A stretch of 33,553 nucleotides of DNA, taken from the IMG/VR virus record IMGVR_UViG_3300042907_001641, positions 1 through 33,553 of that record; one strand, 5' to 3'. The stretch comes from a virus. Positions 20,446-28,595 of the stretch are shown here, piece after piece (positions within the stretch are counted from its first letter, which is position 1; every line of letters starts with the position of its first letter). The notes below the pieces were generated by a model that saw nothing but the letters and a program-made list of their open reading frames with translations, searched no databases and was not told the DNA's origin. The position numbers were made by a program, and so were the translations under genes.

Positions 20446-23067
20446 ATGGCGTCGAGTCTCGGCACGCAGGCAATCCTGACCAAGTCGAATTTCACGCTGC
20501 TGCCGCTTGCGATTCGGCACGCGGATCAGTGGATCACATGGGACGCAGGCGATAAGCGCCCAGGCCGCTACGAGACGTGGCGAACCGCGACCAGCCGACG
20601 CCACATCGATGACGTCATGCCGCAGCTGGGCGACCAGCTCGGCCTGGCGCGTGTGATGTCGGACGGCTTCGCCGTGCTCGACCTCGACAAGGTGGCGACG
20701 TCGCCGCGTGATCGCAAGAGCCTGGTCGCGTGGGCGCAGCCGATCGTGGCGCGTGCGCTCAAATTGGGCTATGTCGAGTGGTCGCATAGCGGACGCGGAT
20801 TGCATATCGTTATGCGTGACGTCCCGCAGGACTGGCAGCGCAAGCGCGCGTGGCGCGCAGACGACGGCAGCGGGTACGACTGGATTGCCGGCGAGAACCT
20901 GTGCCACCTCACGATGGATTCGCTGGACCATCTCGGGGGCACCATCTGCGTGCCGGCATCGGAGATGATCGCGCTGCTGCCGCAGCCAGTCGAGGCCGTG
21001 CCGGCAGTGACCGCGCCACGCGTTCTCGCGACTCGGTTCGACATTGCGCCCAGCGATGCGCGCAAACACGGATACGGCGAGAACGCGATGGAGCGCCTGA
21101 TCGGCGAGCTCAGCCAGGCCGGCGAAGGTGCGCGTAACAAGGCGCTCAACTGGACCTCGTACCGTCTCGGGCAGCTGGACGCGGCCGGCACCATCGCCGA
21201 TGCGCAGCGGTGGCTTGACGTCGTGCAGAGCACTGCCGGCGCCATCGGCCTGGGCAATCGCGAGATCGTGTCGACGATGCGCAGCGGCTACGAGGCCGGG
21301 CGGCTGAAGCCTGCGGATATCGACTGGCGCAACGACGAACCACGTGAGCGCCACGCTGCCGACGCGCCCGTGCAATCTGTCGCGTCCGATGCTGTCGTCG
21401 TTCCTGAGGCTTCTGGTGGCGTCACAGCGCCAGCACGGCGCTACACGTCGTTGATCCATGCGAGTGATCTGGCGCGCTTGCCGCAGACCACATGGCTGGT
21501 CGACAAGTTGCTCGGGCTGGGCGTGATCACGCAGTTCTTCGGCAAGCCCGGCGCCGGGAAGAGCCTCGCCGCACTCGATGTCGCGCTGACCATTGCGCAG
21601 CACATGCCGGTGGTGTACGTGGCTGGCGAGGCTCCCGGCGAGCTCGCGCCGCGCATCCACGCGTGGTGCCAGCACACGCGCAGCCAGGGGCCGGGGCGGT
21701 TCTACGTCTACCCCGAGGCGATCAATTTGCGCGATCGTGATCAGATCGGCGCGCTGTCTGATGAGTGCCGCGCCATTGAGGCTCGCATGATCATCATCGA
21801 TCCGCTGGCGGAGTGCCTGGGCGCGGCTGGGCTCGACGAGAACGCGGCGCAGGACATGGGTATCGCCGTCGCGGCGCTGCGCACACTGGTCGCCGATGCC
21901 GGCAACCCGGCGCTGCTCGTCGTGCACCACGCGGGCTGGGATGACGCCCACGAGCGCGGCTCGAGTGCGCTGCGCGGCGCGTCGCGCGTGGTTGTGCGTG
22001 TCGCTGCCGATGCCGACGACAACCGCGTCACACTGCGTGTGGACAAGGCCAACAACGGCAAGCCGTTCGAGGAGCTCTACTACGCCATGGTCGGCGTGGC
22101 CGATAGTGTGGTGCTGACGCCCCATCATCGGGCGGCGCCAGCTGCCGATCGACCGCTGTCGCCGATGCAGCTGCAGCTTCTGGAGGTTCTGATGCTGCAG
22201 CAGTATCGCGACGGGGCGTCGCAGTCGGCTCTTGTCGACTCGTCAGGGCAGTCGCGGCAGACGGTCAGCAAGAGTATCTCCCGGTTGTTGAAGCGACTCA
22301 TGATCGAACAGAACAACAGTTTGTTCACCATCACCGAGAGGGGCCAGCAGTACCTGGAAGGCGTCGCTGCCGCTGGGGGTATCGGAACCGCCGCACTGGC
22401 CAGCGAGGATGGGCGCTACAACTGGCGCGTCAACCCCGTGTCGCCACTGTCGCCACTGTCGCCAGTGTTGTCGCCACCTTGTCCCCTATCTGTCGCCAGT
22501 GTGTCGCCAGTCACTGGGGACAACGGACATCTGTCCCCTGTCACTGGGGACAAGGGCACCGTTTGTCCCCTGTCGCCTGATGATTCTGTCCCCAGTGCTG
22601 TCGCCAGTGGCGCAATAGGTGATTCCGCATTGCAATGCGAAACGTCGCCTGAGTTGTCCCCTATGTCGCCAGTCTTGTCCCCTGTTTGTCCCCTACCTGT
22701 CCCCTTGTCCCCTGTTGTTGGGGGGCCTATAAGGCCCCCAACAGGGGACAAGGGACAAGGGACTGACCATATGGTCGGCGACATCGTCGAAGCCGTTGAG
22801 CCTGCCGTCGAAGTGGTCGACGATCCGTTCGCCTGGTTCGATCGACATCGCGATAGCTACTCGGCGAACGTCAGCATTGTTCAGTGCTGGGTCACGCGGC
22901 AGGATAATGGGCAGGGCGAGGATCGGTACTTCGCCGTGGCCGACTGGGGTACGCCGCAGGCGGCGATTGCGTGGGAGACGAGTCCGTACGGCTACGAGCG
23001 GGAATCCGATGCGCGCAGCGCCGCGCTGGAGCGCAACAACATCAGGCCCGGACTGATCACACTGTAG
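20446..23067 (+). CDS. Primase-polymerase / RepA-like helicase replication protein (873 aa)
   Basis: A ribosome site (CGGAGG) precedes ATG 20446. Residues 1-180 look like a primase-polymerase domain: LDLDK (78-82), SHSGRGLHIVM (113-123) and YDWIAGENLCHLT. Residues 330-560 form a RecA/RepA-like ATPase: Walker A GKPGAGKS (366-373), Walker B MIIIDP (448-453) and LLVVHHAGWDDAHERGSSAL. A winged helix follows (570-635). Residues about 664-775 are a Ser/Pro/Leu linker encoded by the TGTCSCC repeat field, and a C-terminal domain of about 100 residues ends the protein. It likely initiates, primes and unwinds. No other replicative polymerase is visible in the genome. Confidence 0.85.
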   Translation: MASSLGTQAILTKSNFTLLPLAIRHADQWITWDAGDKRPGRYETWRTATSRRHIDDVMPQLGDQLGLARVMSDGFAVLDLDKVATSPRDRKSLVAWAQPIVARALKLGYVEWSHSGRGLHIVMRDVPQDWQRKRAWRADDGSGYDWIAGENLCHLTMDSLDHLGGTICVPASEMIALLPQPVEAVPAVTAPRVLATRFDIAPSDARKHGYGENAMERLIGELSQAGEGARNKALNWTSYRLGQLDAAGTIADAQRWLDVVQSTAGAIGLGNREIVSTMRSGYEAGRLKPADIDWRNDEPRERHAADAPVQSVASDAVVVPEASGGVTAPARRYTSLIHASDLARLPQTTWLVDKLLGLGVITQFFGKPGAGKSLAALDVALTIAQHMPVVYVAGEAPGELAPRIHAWCQHTRSQGPGRFYVYPEAINLRDRDQIGALSDECRAIEARMIIIDPLAECLGAAGLDENAAQDMGIAVAALRTLVADAGNPALLVVHHAGWDDAHERGSSALRGASRVVVRVAADADDNRVTLRVDKANNGKPFEELYYAMVGVADSVVLTPHHRAAPAADRPLSPMQLQLLEVLMLQQYRDGASQSALVDSSGQSRQTVSKSISRLLKRLMIEQNNSLFTITERGQQYLEGVAAAGGIGTAALASEDGRYNWRVNPVSPLSPLSPVLSPPCPLSVASVSPVTGDNGHLSPVTGDKGTVCPLSPDDSVPSAVASGAIGDSALQCETSPELSPMSPVLSPVCPLPVPLSPVVGGPIRPPTGDKGQGTDHMVGDIVEAVEPAVEVVDDPFAWFDRHRDSYSANVSIVQCWVTRQDNGQGEDRYFAVADWGTPQAAIAWETSPYGYERESDARSAALERNNIRPGLITL
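22439..22755 (+). repeat. Dense TGTCSCC iteron field with large palindrome: candidate replication origin
   Basis: About 18 copies of TGTCCCC or TGTCGCC lie in direct orientation within 317 bases, with three inverted GGGGACA copies. Near the end (22702-22754) they form one large imperfect palindrome: CCCTTGTCCCCTGTTG pairs with CAACAGGGGACAAGGG and the centre is a GC stem with an ATA loop. The repeats lie inside the replication gene, between its winged helix and C-terminal domain, as in phage lambda where the origin lies inside gene O. The encoded residues are a flexible Ser-Pro linker, so the protein tolerates the repeats. Confidence 0.65.
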
Positions 23068-23069
23068 GC

Positions 23070-23075
23070 TATACT
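23070..23075 (+). promoter_or_regulatory. TATACT -10-like element before the lysis genes
   Basis: GGCTATACTG lies just after the replication gene stop (23065-23067) and matches the element at 20311. The -35 is poor. It is placed to start lysis gene transcription. Confidence 0.5.
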
Positions 23076-23081
23076 GTGGCG

Positions 23082-23106
23082 GGCGCCGGGGTCTGCGGCC
23101 GGCGCC
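23082..23106 (+). other. Hairpin at the start of the lysis transcript
   Basis: GGCGCCGG (23082-23089) pairs with CCGGCGCC (23099-23106). It begins at the position expected for the transcript start, and is followed by the ribosome site AGGAGG of the amidase gene. Confidence 0.72.
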
Positions 23107-23127
23107 TGGCGTTCGACAGGAGGCACT

Positions 23128-23658
23128 ATGCGACGGTTCCGGATGGACATTCGACGCTGGGCGACGCCAGCCGATCTGGCGCGACACCTCGATCATCATC
23201 ATCCCAACATCTGCAGCTGGTGGCAGCGCATCGTCCTGCACCACACCGTCGTGCCGACACTCGCCCAGTGGCAAGGCCTGCGCAGCATGGAAGCGATGGC
23301 GAACTACTACCAGCGCCTGGGCTGGCCCGCCGGGCCGCACTTATTCATCGCCGTCGGCTCGCCGCGGCCGCAGGACGACGGCATCTGGCAGATGACCGCG
23401 CTGAACGAGCGCGGCATCCACGCCGGTGTCTGCAACGTCGACAGCGTGGGCATCGAGGTCGTGGGCCGGTACGATGCGGCGCCGTGGGCGCCGCGCATGC
23501 GCGCCGTCGTGTATGATGTGCTTGTGGTCCTTCAACGCTGGCAGCGGCGCGATATCCACATCATCGGACATCGTGACTGCAATTCGCCGAAGAGCTGCCC
23601 GGGCCGGGCCATCGATCTGAACGTGGTGCGACGTGACGTAGCGGAGGCGATGCAGTGA
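23128..23658 (+). CDS. Endolysin: N-acetylmuramoyl-L-alanine amidase (176 aa)
   Basis: AGGAGG precedes ATG 23128. The protein is a single amidase_2/PGRP domain that cuts the bond between muramic acid and the peptide stem. Expected zinc ligands are present: His in VLHHT (His38), His in IIGHRDC (His148) and Cys in KSCPG (Cys157). Also visible are a GPHLFIA strand and the SVGIEVVGRY strand. It has no signal peptide and no separate wall-binding domain. It is followed by an XhlA-like gene and a holin-like gene, a complete lysis cassette. Its stop overlaps the next GTG start. Confidence 0.9.
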   Translation: MRRFRMDIRRWATPADLARHLDHHHPNICSWWQRIVLHHTVVPTLAQWQGLRSMEAMANYYQRLGWPAGPHLFIAVGSPRPQDDGIWQMTALNERGIHAGVCNVDSVGIEVVGRYDAAPWAPRMRAVVYDVLVVLQRWQRRDIHIIGHRDCNSPKSCPGRAIDLNVVRRDVAEAMQ

Positions 23659-23879
23659 CACAATCCGATGTCCAGACGATTATGAACCGCCTAGTCGCGA
23701 TGGAGGAGCGACTGATCTGGATCCAGAAACGCCTCGACCGAGGTGACACGCAGTTCGATGAGCTCGAGGATCGCATCGTCAGCCTGGAGCACTCGATGAT
23801 CAAGATCATGGCGTTCGCCGGTCTGCTCGGCGCAGGCGTGCCGATCCTGCTGTCGTTTCTGTTGAGAATGTGGGGATAG
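23655..23879 (+). CDS. XhlA-like haemolysin/holin partner (74 aa)
   Basis: The start is GTG 23655, overlapping the amidase stop (GTGA). The N-terminal 50 residues form a coiled coil (TIMNRLVAMEERLIWIQKRL, FDELEDRIVSLEH), followed by one membrane segment (IKIMAFAGLLGAGVPILLSF) near the C-terminus. This layout is that of the XhlA family, which helps holins in membrane disruption. Direct placement between amidase and holin genes supports the call. Confidence 0.8.
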   Translation: MTQSDVQTIMNRLVAMEERLIWIQKRLDRGDTQFDELEDRIVSLEHSMIKIMAFAGLLGAGVPILLSFLLRMWG

Positions 23880-23882
23880 CCT

Positions 23883-24179
23883 GTGGAGAGCATCATCGCA
23901 ACCGGTGCGGCAGCCGTCGTGACCGGCTACCTGGTTGAGCTGCTGAAGCTGGCGCTGCCGGATCTCGACGCGGCGTGGATCGTGCTGTTCAGCGTGGTGG
24001 CCGGCGTCGGCTCGGCGCTGCTCGTCGGTGTCGCCAGTGGCCAACCGTGGGAGGCGGCGGCTGTCGCCACGCGCATCCTCGAAGGCATCGCGGCGGCGGC
24101 GACTGCGGCGGGCCTGACGCGGACGATGCAGCGGGCCGACGTCGCGCGATTCGACGCGCAGCATCGCCCGGACGCCTAG
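23883..24179 (+). CDS. Probable holin (98 aa)
   Basis: The start is GTG 23883, three bases after the previous stop. Two hydrophobic segments are visible: about residues 5-25 (IIATGAAAVVTGYLVELLKL) and 30-52 (AWIVLFSVVAGVGSALLVGV), then an Ala-rich amphipathic region (56-80) and a charged tail ending RFDAQHRPDA. Size, membrane pattern and position after amidase and XhlA-like genes fit a holin that opens the membrane to the amidase. Confidence 0.72.
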   Translation: MESIIATGAAAVVTGYLVELLKLALPDLDAAWIVLFSVVAGVGSALLVGVASGQPWEAAAVATRILEGIAAAATAAGLTRTMQRADVARFDAQHRPDA

Positions 24180-24284
24180 CCCTTGTGCTCAACCAAGACC
24201 GGCGCTGGGGTCTCCTGGGCGCACTGTATCGTGAGGACACGGCGGTAGTACGCATGAGCCGCGCGTGGCACAAGGAGGCGGGGA
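24180..24284. other. Gap between lysis and packaging genes
   Basis: This is the only gap near the terminase genes, 105 bases long. I find no gene, strong promoter box or terminator in it; a weak AGACC/GGTCT stem lies near 24199-24216. Since many phages keep their cos or pac site beside the small terminase gene, this gap is a candidate, but nothing in its bases proves it. Confidence 0.35.
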
Positions 24285-24611
24285 ATGGCGAGACCGATCA
24301 AGAAGATCAAGTTGGACGGCGAGCAGATCGAGAAGCTGGCGTCGCTCGGGCACAGCGATGAGGTCATCGCGGTACTCGCGGGATGCCAGGAATCGACACT
24401 GCATCGCCGTTTTGCGACTCACTTACGCATGGGCCGTGCAAATCTGCACCACCAGCTGCGCACACTGCAGCTCGAGAAGGCGCGGGCCGGTAGCGACACG
24501 ATGTTGATCTGGCTGGGTAAGGTCTACTTGCAGCAGCGCGAACACGTCGAGCAGACGATCCGGCAGGAGACGTCAATTGTCATCGACCTCGGCGACACGC
24601 CAGGCACGTAG
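24285..24611 (+). CDS. Terminase small subunit (108 aa)
   Basis: AAGGAGG precedes ATG 24285. Residues about 8-50 form a helix-turn-helix-like region (LDGEQIEKLASLGHSDEVIA, then GCQESTLHRRF) and the C-terminal half has the MLIWLGKVYLQQREH pattern that recurs in phage small terminases. The protein recognises phage DNA and directs the large subunit to cut. It overlaps the large subunit gene by 35 bases. Confidence 0.78.
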   Translation: MARPIKKIKLDGEQIEKLASLGHSDEVIAVLAGCQESTLHRRFATHLRMGRANLHHQLRTLQLEKARAGSDTMLIWLGKVYLQQREHVEQTIRQETSIVIDLGDTPGT

Positions 24612-25773
24612 CATCACGCTGCGTCACAGCAGCGCGACGACACCGCAGCGCGAGTTCTGGTCGAGCGCGGCGCGGTATCGTGCGTTCGTCGGCGGCGTCG
24701 GGAGCGGTAAGAGCCGCGCCGGCGCCGTCGAGGCATTGCGCATGCCGGCGGGTACGGTGGGCATGGTGCTGGCGCCGACGTATCCGATGCTGCGCGACGC
24801 CACGCTGCGCAGCGTCGCCGACCTCGCCCAGCGCGGCGGCATCGTGACGTCGTGGCATCGCACCGAGATGCGCATGCAGCTGGTCAACGGCTCGACGATC
24901 CTGTTCCGATCCGCCGATGATCCCGATCGACTGCGCGGGCCGAACCTGGCGTGGTTCTGGCTCGACGAGGCCGCGATGATGGCGCACGACGTGTGGCTGA
25001 TCATGCTGGGCCGTCTGCGCGCCCAGCCGGGCCGAGCCTGGGTCACGACGACGCCGCGCGGGCGCAACTGGCTGCACGATGTGTGGCGCACCAACAGCGA
25101 CGACTACGCGCTGATCAGATCATCGAGCCGCGACAATCCGTACCTGCCGGCAGAGTTCGTGACAACGCTCGAGGCGCAGTACACCAGCGAGTTCGCGGCG
25201 CAGGAGATCGACGGCGAGTTCGTTGATCCCAGCGGCGCGATGTTCCGGCGCGACTGGTTCAGCGTGGTCGATGCTGCGCCCGACGGCCTGCGCTGGGTGC
25301 GATATTGGGACCTCGCGGCCAGCACGAAGACGTCGGCGGACTACACGGCGTCGGTCGCCGTGGCCATGGCGCCGGACGGCGTCGTGTACCTGCGCGACAT
25401 GGTGCGCGGCCGATGGGAGTGGCCGGAGGCCCGGCAGCGCATCCGCGACTGCATGCTGGCCGAGCCACGCGTCGTGCACGCCATCGAGCAGGCGATGCAC
25501 GGACTGGCGGCGATTCAGGAGCTGCGGCGCGATCCTGCGCTGGCGGCGATCACGATGCGTGGCGTGACGCCAGACCGCGACAAGATCGCGCGGGCCATGC
25601 CGTGGGCGGCGCGGGCCGAGGCCGGCAAGGTGCGGCTCGTGGCTGGCGCGTGGGTCCGCGAGTTCCTCGATGAGGTAACGGCGTTCCCGTCGGGACGCCA
25701 CGACGATCAGGTCGACAGCGTGAGCGGTGCGTTGCCGCTGCTGCGGGCCGTTGAGTTCAGGGGGGTTCGATGA
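24577..25773 (+). CDS. terL: Terminase large subunit (398 aa)
   Basis: The start is TTG 24577, chosen because AGGAGA lies 7 bases upstream and no later start keeps the ATPase intact. Walker A is GGVGSGKS (39-46), Walker B is WFWLDE (126-131), and the coupling motif TTTPRG is at 157-162. The RNase H-like nuclease shows YWDLA (Asp245) and GRHDDQVD (373-380). It pumps DNA into the prohead and cuts it. The length of 398 is on the short side for the family, but all motifs are present. Confidence 0.9.
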   Translation: MSSTSATRQARSITLRHSSATTPQREFWSSAARYRAFVGGVGSGKSRAGAVEALRMPAGTVGMVLAPTYPMLRDATLRSVADLAQRGGIVTSWHRTEMRMQLVNGSTILFRSADDPDRLRGPNLAWFWLDEAAMMAHDVWLIMLGRLRAQPGRAWVTTTPRGRNWLHDVWRTNSDDYALIRSSSRDNPYLPAEFVTTLEAQYTSEFAAQEIDGEFVDPSGAMFRRDWFSVVDAAPDGLRWVRYWDLAASTKTSADYTASVAVAMAPDGVVYLRDMVRGRWEWPEARQRIRDCMLAEPRVVHAIEQAMHGLAAIQELRRDPALAAITMRGVTPDRDKIARAMPWAARAEAGKVRLVAGAWVREFLDEVTAFPSGRHDDQVDSVSGALPLLRAVEFRGVR

Positions 25774-26072
25774 GCGAGATCGCGCTGCAGCCGGCGCAGA
25801 GCGTCGAGATCTGGGATTCGTTCATGGTCAACGGCACGGTGTACTACGCGCTGCTGAACCGCAACGCCAACTACCGCGCCGAGGTGTACCGCCGCCGCAG
25901 CACCGGGCTCAACGAGCGCCTGTGGACGGGCGACGCGGCGTTCAAGTACGGCAGCGTGTCGATCATGCCGAGCGGTACGTCGCTGATCCTGCTGTACAGT
26001 CGCGCCAGCGGCGCGGACAGCAAGACACCGTATCGGCCGTACATGGTGACGCTGCCGAACGTGGTCAACTAG
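25770..26072 (+). CDS. Unknown beta-rich protein (100 aa)
   Basis: The ATG overlaps the terminase stop (ATGA), with AGGGGGG upstream. The sequence (VEIWDSFMVNGTVYYALLNR, LNERLWTGDAAFKYGSVSIM) alternates polar and hydrophobic residues and looks all-beta. It has no Cys, signal peptide or enzyme motif. Its place directly after the packaging motor gene could mean a head or packaging accessory, but nothing recognisable supports that. Confidence 0.65.
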   Translation: MSEIALQPAQSVEIWDSFMVNGTVYYALLNRNANYRAEVYRRRSTGLNERLWTGDAAFKYGSVSIMPSGTSLILLYSRASGADSKTPYRPYMVTLPNVVN

Positions 26073-26080
26073 GGGACATC

Positions 26081-26701
26081 ATGCGACTCGTAGCAATCAC
26101 GCCGAACGCGGAGCAGCTGGTGGTGTACTGCGCGCGCGTGTCGAATCCGGCGAACCAGGGCAACCACGCGACTGGCCGGCGACTGCTGCGCTACCTCATC
26201 GAGCACGGCCACTGGTCGCCGTTCGAGATGGTGCACGCCACGCTGGAGATCACGACGAGCCGCGCCATCGCACGGCAGATCCTGCGCCATCGCTCGTTCG
26301 CCTTCCAGGAGTTCTCGCAACGCTACGCCGCAGCCTCCGACGTGACGGCGATCGAGCTGCGGGCGCAGGGCGCCGCGCGGCAGGGCAGCGACGGCGATGC
26401 GCCGATGGCGCGCGACGATCTGGCGCAGCGCGTCGCCGACCACATGGTCGCCACGCAGGCGCTGTACGCCGATCTGGTCGCGGCGGGCGTGGCGTACGAG
26501 TCGGCGCGCATGGTGTTGCCGGAGGCGACGCAGACGACGATGTACATGGCCGGCTCGCTGCGATCGTGGATTCACTATCTGCAGCTGCGGTGTGCTGCGT
26601 CAACGCAGCTCGAGCACCGACGCGTGGCGATCGCGTGTCGCGCCGTGCTGGCGGCGGAGCTGCCGGTGATCGCCGAAGCGCTGGACTGGGAGACACGATG
26701 A
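26081..26701 (+). CDS. thyX: FAD-dependent thymidylate synthase ThyX (206 aa)
   Basis: AGGGGAC precedes ATG 26081. The ThyX signature RHRSFAFQEFS lies at residues 69-79 and QRY follows; SPFE (46-49) and the C-terminal AASTQLEHRRVAIA segment also fit. The enzyme makes dTMP from dUMP using FAD, NADPH and methylenetetrahydrofolate. The length (206) fits the family. It sits with a dCMP deaminase gene that supplies dUMP, together boosting dTMP in infected cells. The cassette splits the terminase and portal genes. Its stop overlaps the next start (ATGA). Confidence 0.92.
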   Translation: MRLVAITPNAEQLVVYCARVSNPANQGNHATGRRLLRYLIEHGHWSPFEMVHATLEITTSRAIARQILRHRSFAFQEFSQRYAAASDVTAIELRAQGAARQGSDGDAPMARDDLAQRVADHMVATQALYADLVAAGVAYESARMVLPEATQTTMYMAGSLRSWIHYLQLRCAASTQLEHRRVAIACRAVLAAELPVIAEALDWETR

Positions 26702-27114
26702 GCCCGATCATGAGCGCGGCGCGGCAGGCCGCCAGCCAGTCGCAGTGCGTGCGCCGACAGATCGGCGCGGTGGTGGTGCAGTATGGCGACGTCGTCGGCG
26801 TCGGCTATAATCGTGTGGTGATCGGCGCGCGCGACATGGTGTCGTGCGCAGCCGTGTGCCGCCGAGCGCATCGTGACGACGCAGTCGATCCGGCGTACCA
26901 CGACTGCTACGCGGTGCACGCCGAGGCAGCTGCGCTGCTCGAGGCCGGGCGACGCGCGGCTGGGGCGACGCTGTTTGTCACCGACGTGCCGTGCCACAAC
27001 TGCGCGATCCTCGTGGTCGCTGCCGGCGTGGGGCGCGTCGTGATCGGCCAGGCGGAGCGCGACGTGCCTGACGTCCTGCGGCAGATCGCGATCGAGTGGG
27101 AGGTCGCTGTATGA
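26698..27114 (+). CDS. dCMP deaminase-type zinc deaminase (138 aa)
   Basis: The ATG overlaps the thyX stop. The active site is intact: HAE at residues 74-76 (VHAEAAALLEAG) and PCHNC at 98-102. The N-terminal GAVVVQYGDVVGVGYNRV strand pair is typical. An extra Cys/His stretch (CAAVCRRAH near 50-58 and HDC at 68-70) fits the additional zinc site of phage dCMP deaminases. It converts dCMP to dUMP, the substrate of ThyX. The stop overlaps the portal start. Confidence 0.9.
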   Translation: MSPIMSAARQAASQSQCVRRQIGAVVVQYGDVVGVGYNRVVIGARDMVSCAAVCRRAHRDDAVDPAYHDCYAVHAEAAALLEAGRRAAGATLFVTDVPCHNCAILVVAAGVGRVVIGQAERDVPDVLRQIAIEWEVAV

Positions 27115-28595
27115 ACTGGTCGACGCGGCTGCGCTACGGGCTGGCGCGCATGTTCCTCAAAGCGGGCGGGCTCGCCATCGTGCCGCGCTGGATCGACACG
27201 ACCGTGCTCGATCCCACGTGGCGCGCGTTATCCCGCGACGGCTACCGCCGGAATGCGGCGGTGTACGCCTGCGTGTCGACGCTGGCCTTCGACCTCGTCG
27301 AGCCGGTGCTACGCTGCTACAACGCGCAGGGCGAGGAGCTCGGCGCGTCGCCATTGGCGCGGCTGCTGTCGCGACCGAACCCGATGCACTCGCAGCGGGA
27401 GTTCTGGACACTCGTCGCCGTCTACGCGGCCGTCGGCGGCAACGCCTACATCCACGTGGTCCGCGATCGACGCGGCGTGCCGGTAGAGCTGTGGCCGTAC
27501 CACGCGGGCCAGATGGTGCCGGTGCCGTCGACGGACGCCAGCGCCAGGATGTGGATCTCGCGGTACGACTACGTGAACGCGGACGGCACCGAGCAGCCGG
27601 TACCGGTCGAGGACGTCATCCAGATCCGCTGGCCGAGTGTCGACCTCGAGCAGCCGTGGGTCGCGCTGTCGCCGATCGTGGCCGTGGCCGCCGAGGTCGA
27701 CGCCACCAACGAAGCCATGCGCTACGTCCGAGCGTTACTCAAGAACGACGCCATGCCGCGCGTCGTGTTGCAGACGCCGGCGGGCCTGATGCTCGACGAC
27801 ACGGCGGTGAACCGCATGCGCGCCCAGTGGTCTGAGCGCTACGGCGGCGACCAGCGCGGCGGCGTGGCCGTGCTCGAGGAGGGCGTCACGCTGCAGCGCG
27901 TCGGCCTGTCCATGAGCGAGCTGGCGTTCGATGCGCTGATGCGCGTGCCCGAGGCGCACATCGCCGCGGCGTTCCGCGTGCCGGCAATCGTTGCGGGCCT
28001 GGGCATCGGCCTCGACCGCTCGACCTACAGCAACTACGCCGAGGCTCGGGTATCGTACACGCAGCAGACGCTGATCCCGCTGTGGCGCATGTGGGAGGGC
28101 GAGATCCAGGCGTCGCTCGGCGATCCGTTCGGCGTCGTGGTGCGCTACGATCTGTCGAACGTCGCGGCGCTGCAGGAGGATCAGGCTGCGCGCGTGACGC
28201 GGACGATCAACGCCTGGTCGGCGGGCATCATCACACGCAACGAAGCGCGTCACGCGCTGATGCTGCCGATCGACGACGCCGGCGACGTGTACGCGCTGCC
28301 GACGTCGGTGCAGCTGCTCGACGCGCAGCACAGCCCGGTCATCGGCATGCCGACGCTGACGCCGACGACCGACGCGCCACCGACGGCAGCCGACGCGCCA
28401 GTCGAGACGCGGGCCGCGCCCAGGGCGCCGCATCCGATCGCCGCGTACGTGGCGCCACCGATCGACGACGTGGCGGAGTCGATGTTCCGGCGGCTGCGCC
28501 GCTACGTCGATGGGCAATATCGGACGGCGGCGGTTGAGCTCGAGCGCGTGGCGCAGCGCGAGATCGACGCCGAGCGGGCGAGGAATGTGCAATGA
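27111..28595 (+). CDS. Portal protein (494 aa)
   Basis: The start is ATG 27111, overlapping the previous stop (ATGA). The HK97-type portal pattern is clear: NAAVYACVSTLAFDLVEPVL near residue 50, SPLARLLSRPNPMHSQREFW, VGGNAYIHVVRD, ELWPYHAGQMVP, then VPEAHIAAAFRVPAIVAGLG, YTQQTLIPLWRMWEGEI, and INAWSAGIITRNEAR. The portal forms the dodecameric ring at one vertex through which DNA passes. The last 60 residues (from about 435) are a helical extension. It is followed by the MuF-like gene with a 4-base overlap. Confidence 0.92.
   Translation: MNWSTRLRYGLARMFLKAGGLAIVPRWIDTTVLDPTWRALSRDGYRRNAAVYACVSTLAFDLVEPVLRCYNAQGEELGASPLARLLSRPNPMHSQREFWTLVAVYAAVGGNAYIHVVRDRRGVPVELWPYHAGQMVPVPSTDASARMWISRYDYVNADGTEQPVPVEDVIQIRWPSVDLEQPWVALSPIVAVAAEVDATNEAMRYVRALLKNDAMPRVVLQTPAGLMLDDTAVNRMRAQWSERYGGDQRGGVAVLEEGVTLQRVGLSMSELAFDALMRVPEAHIAAAFRVPAIVAGLGIGLDRSTYSNYAEARVSYTQQTLIPLWRMWEGEIQASLGDPFGVVVRYDLSNVAALQEDQAARVTRTINAWSAGIITRNEARHALMLPIDDAGDVYALPTSVQLLDAQHSPVIGMPTLTPTTDAPPTAADAPVETRAAPRAPHPIAAYVAPPIDDVAESMFRRLRRYVDGQYRTAAVELERVAQREIDAERARNVQ

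Noticed and set aside
20428-22128. A 566-codon open frame on the minus strand
   Set aside because: It is antisense to the primase-helicase gene, whose Walker A, Walker B and primase motifs are clear; the minus-strand product shows no domain and is Arg/His-rich.
22439-22755. CRISPR-like array
   Set aside because: The repeat units are only 7-12 bases, with irregular spacing and no unique spacers of constant length, and the region is an open reading frame.
26804-26812. TATAAT promoter box
   Set aside because: It lies in the coding part of the dCMP deaminase gene where it encodes the family-typical GYNR residues, with no gene start downstream at a useful distance.
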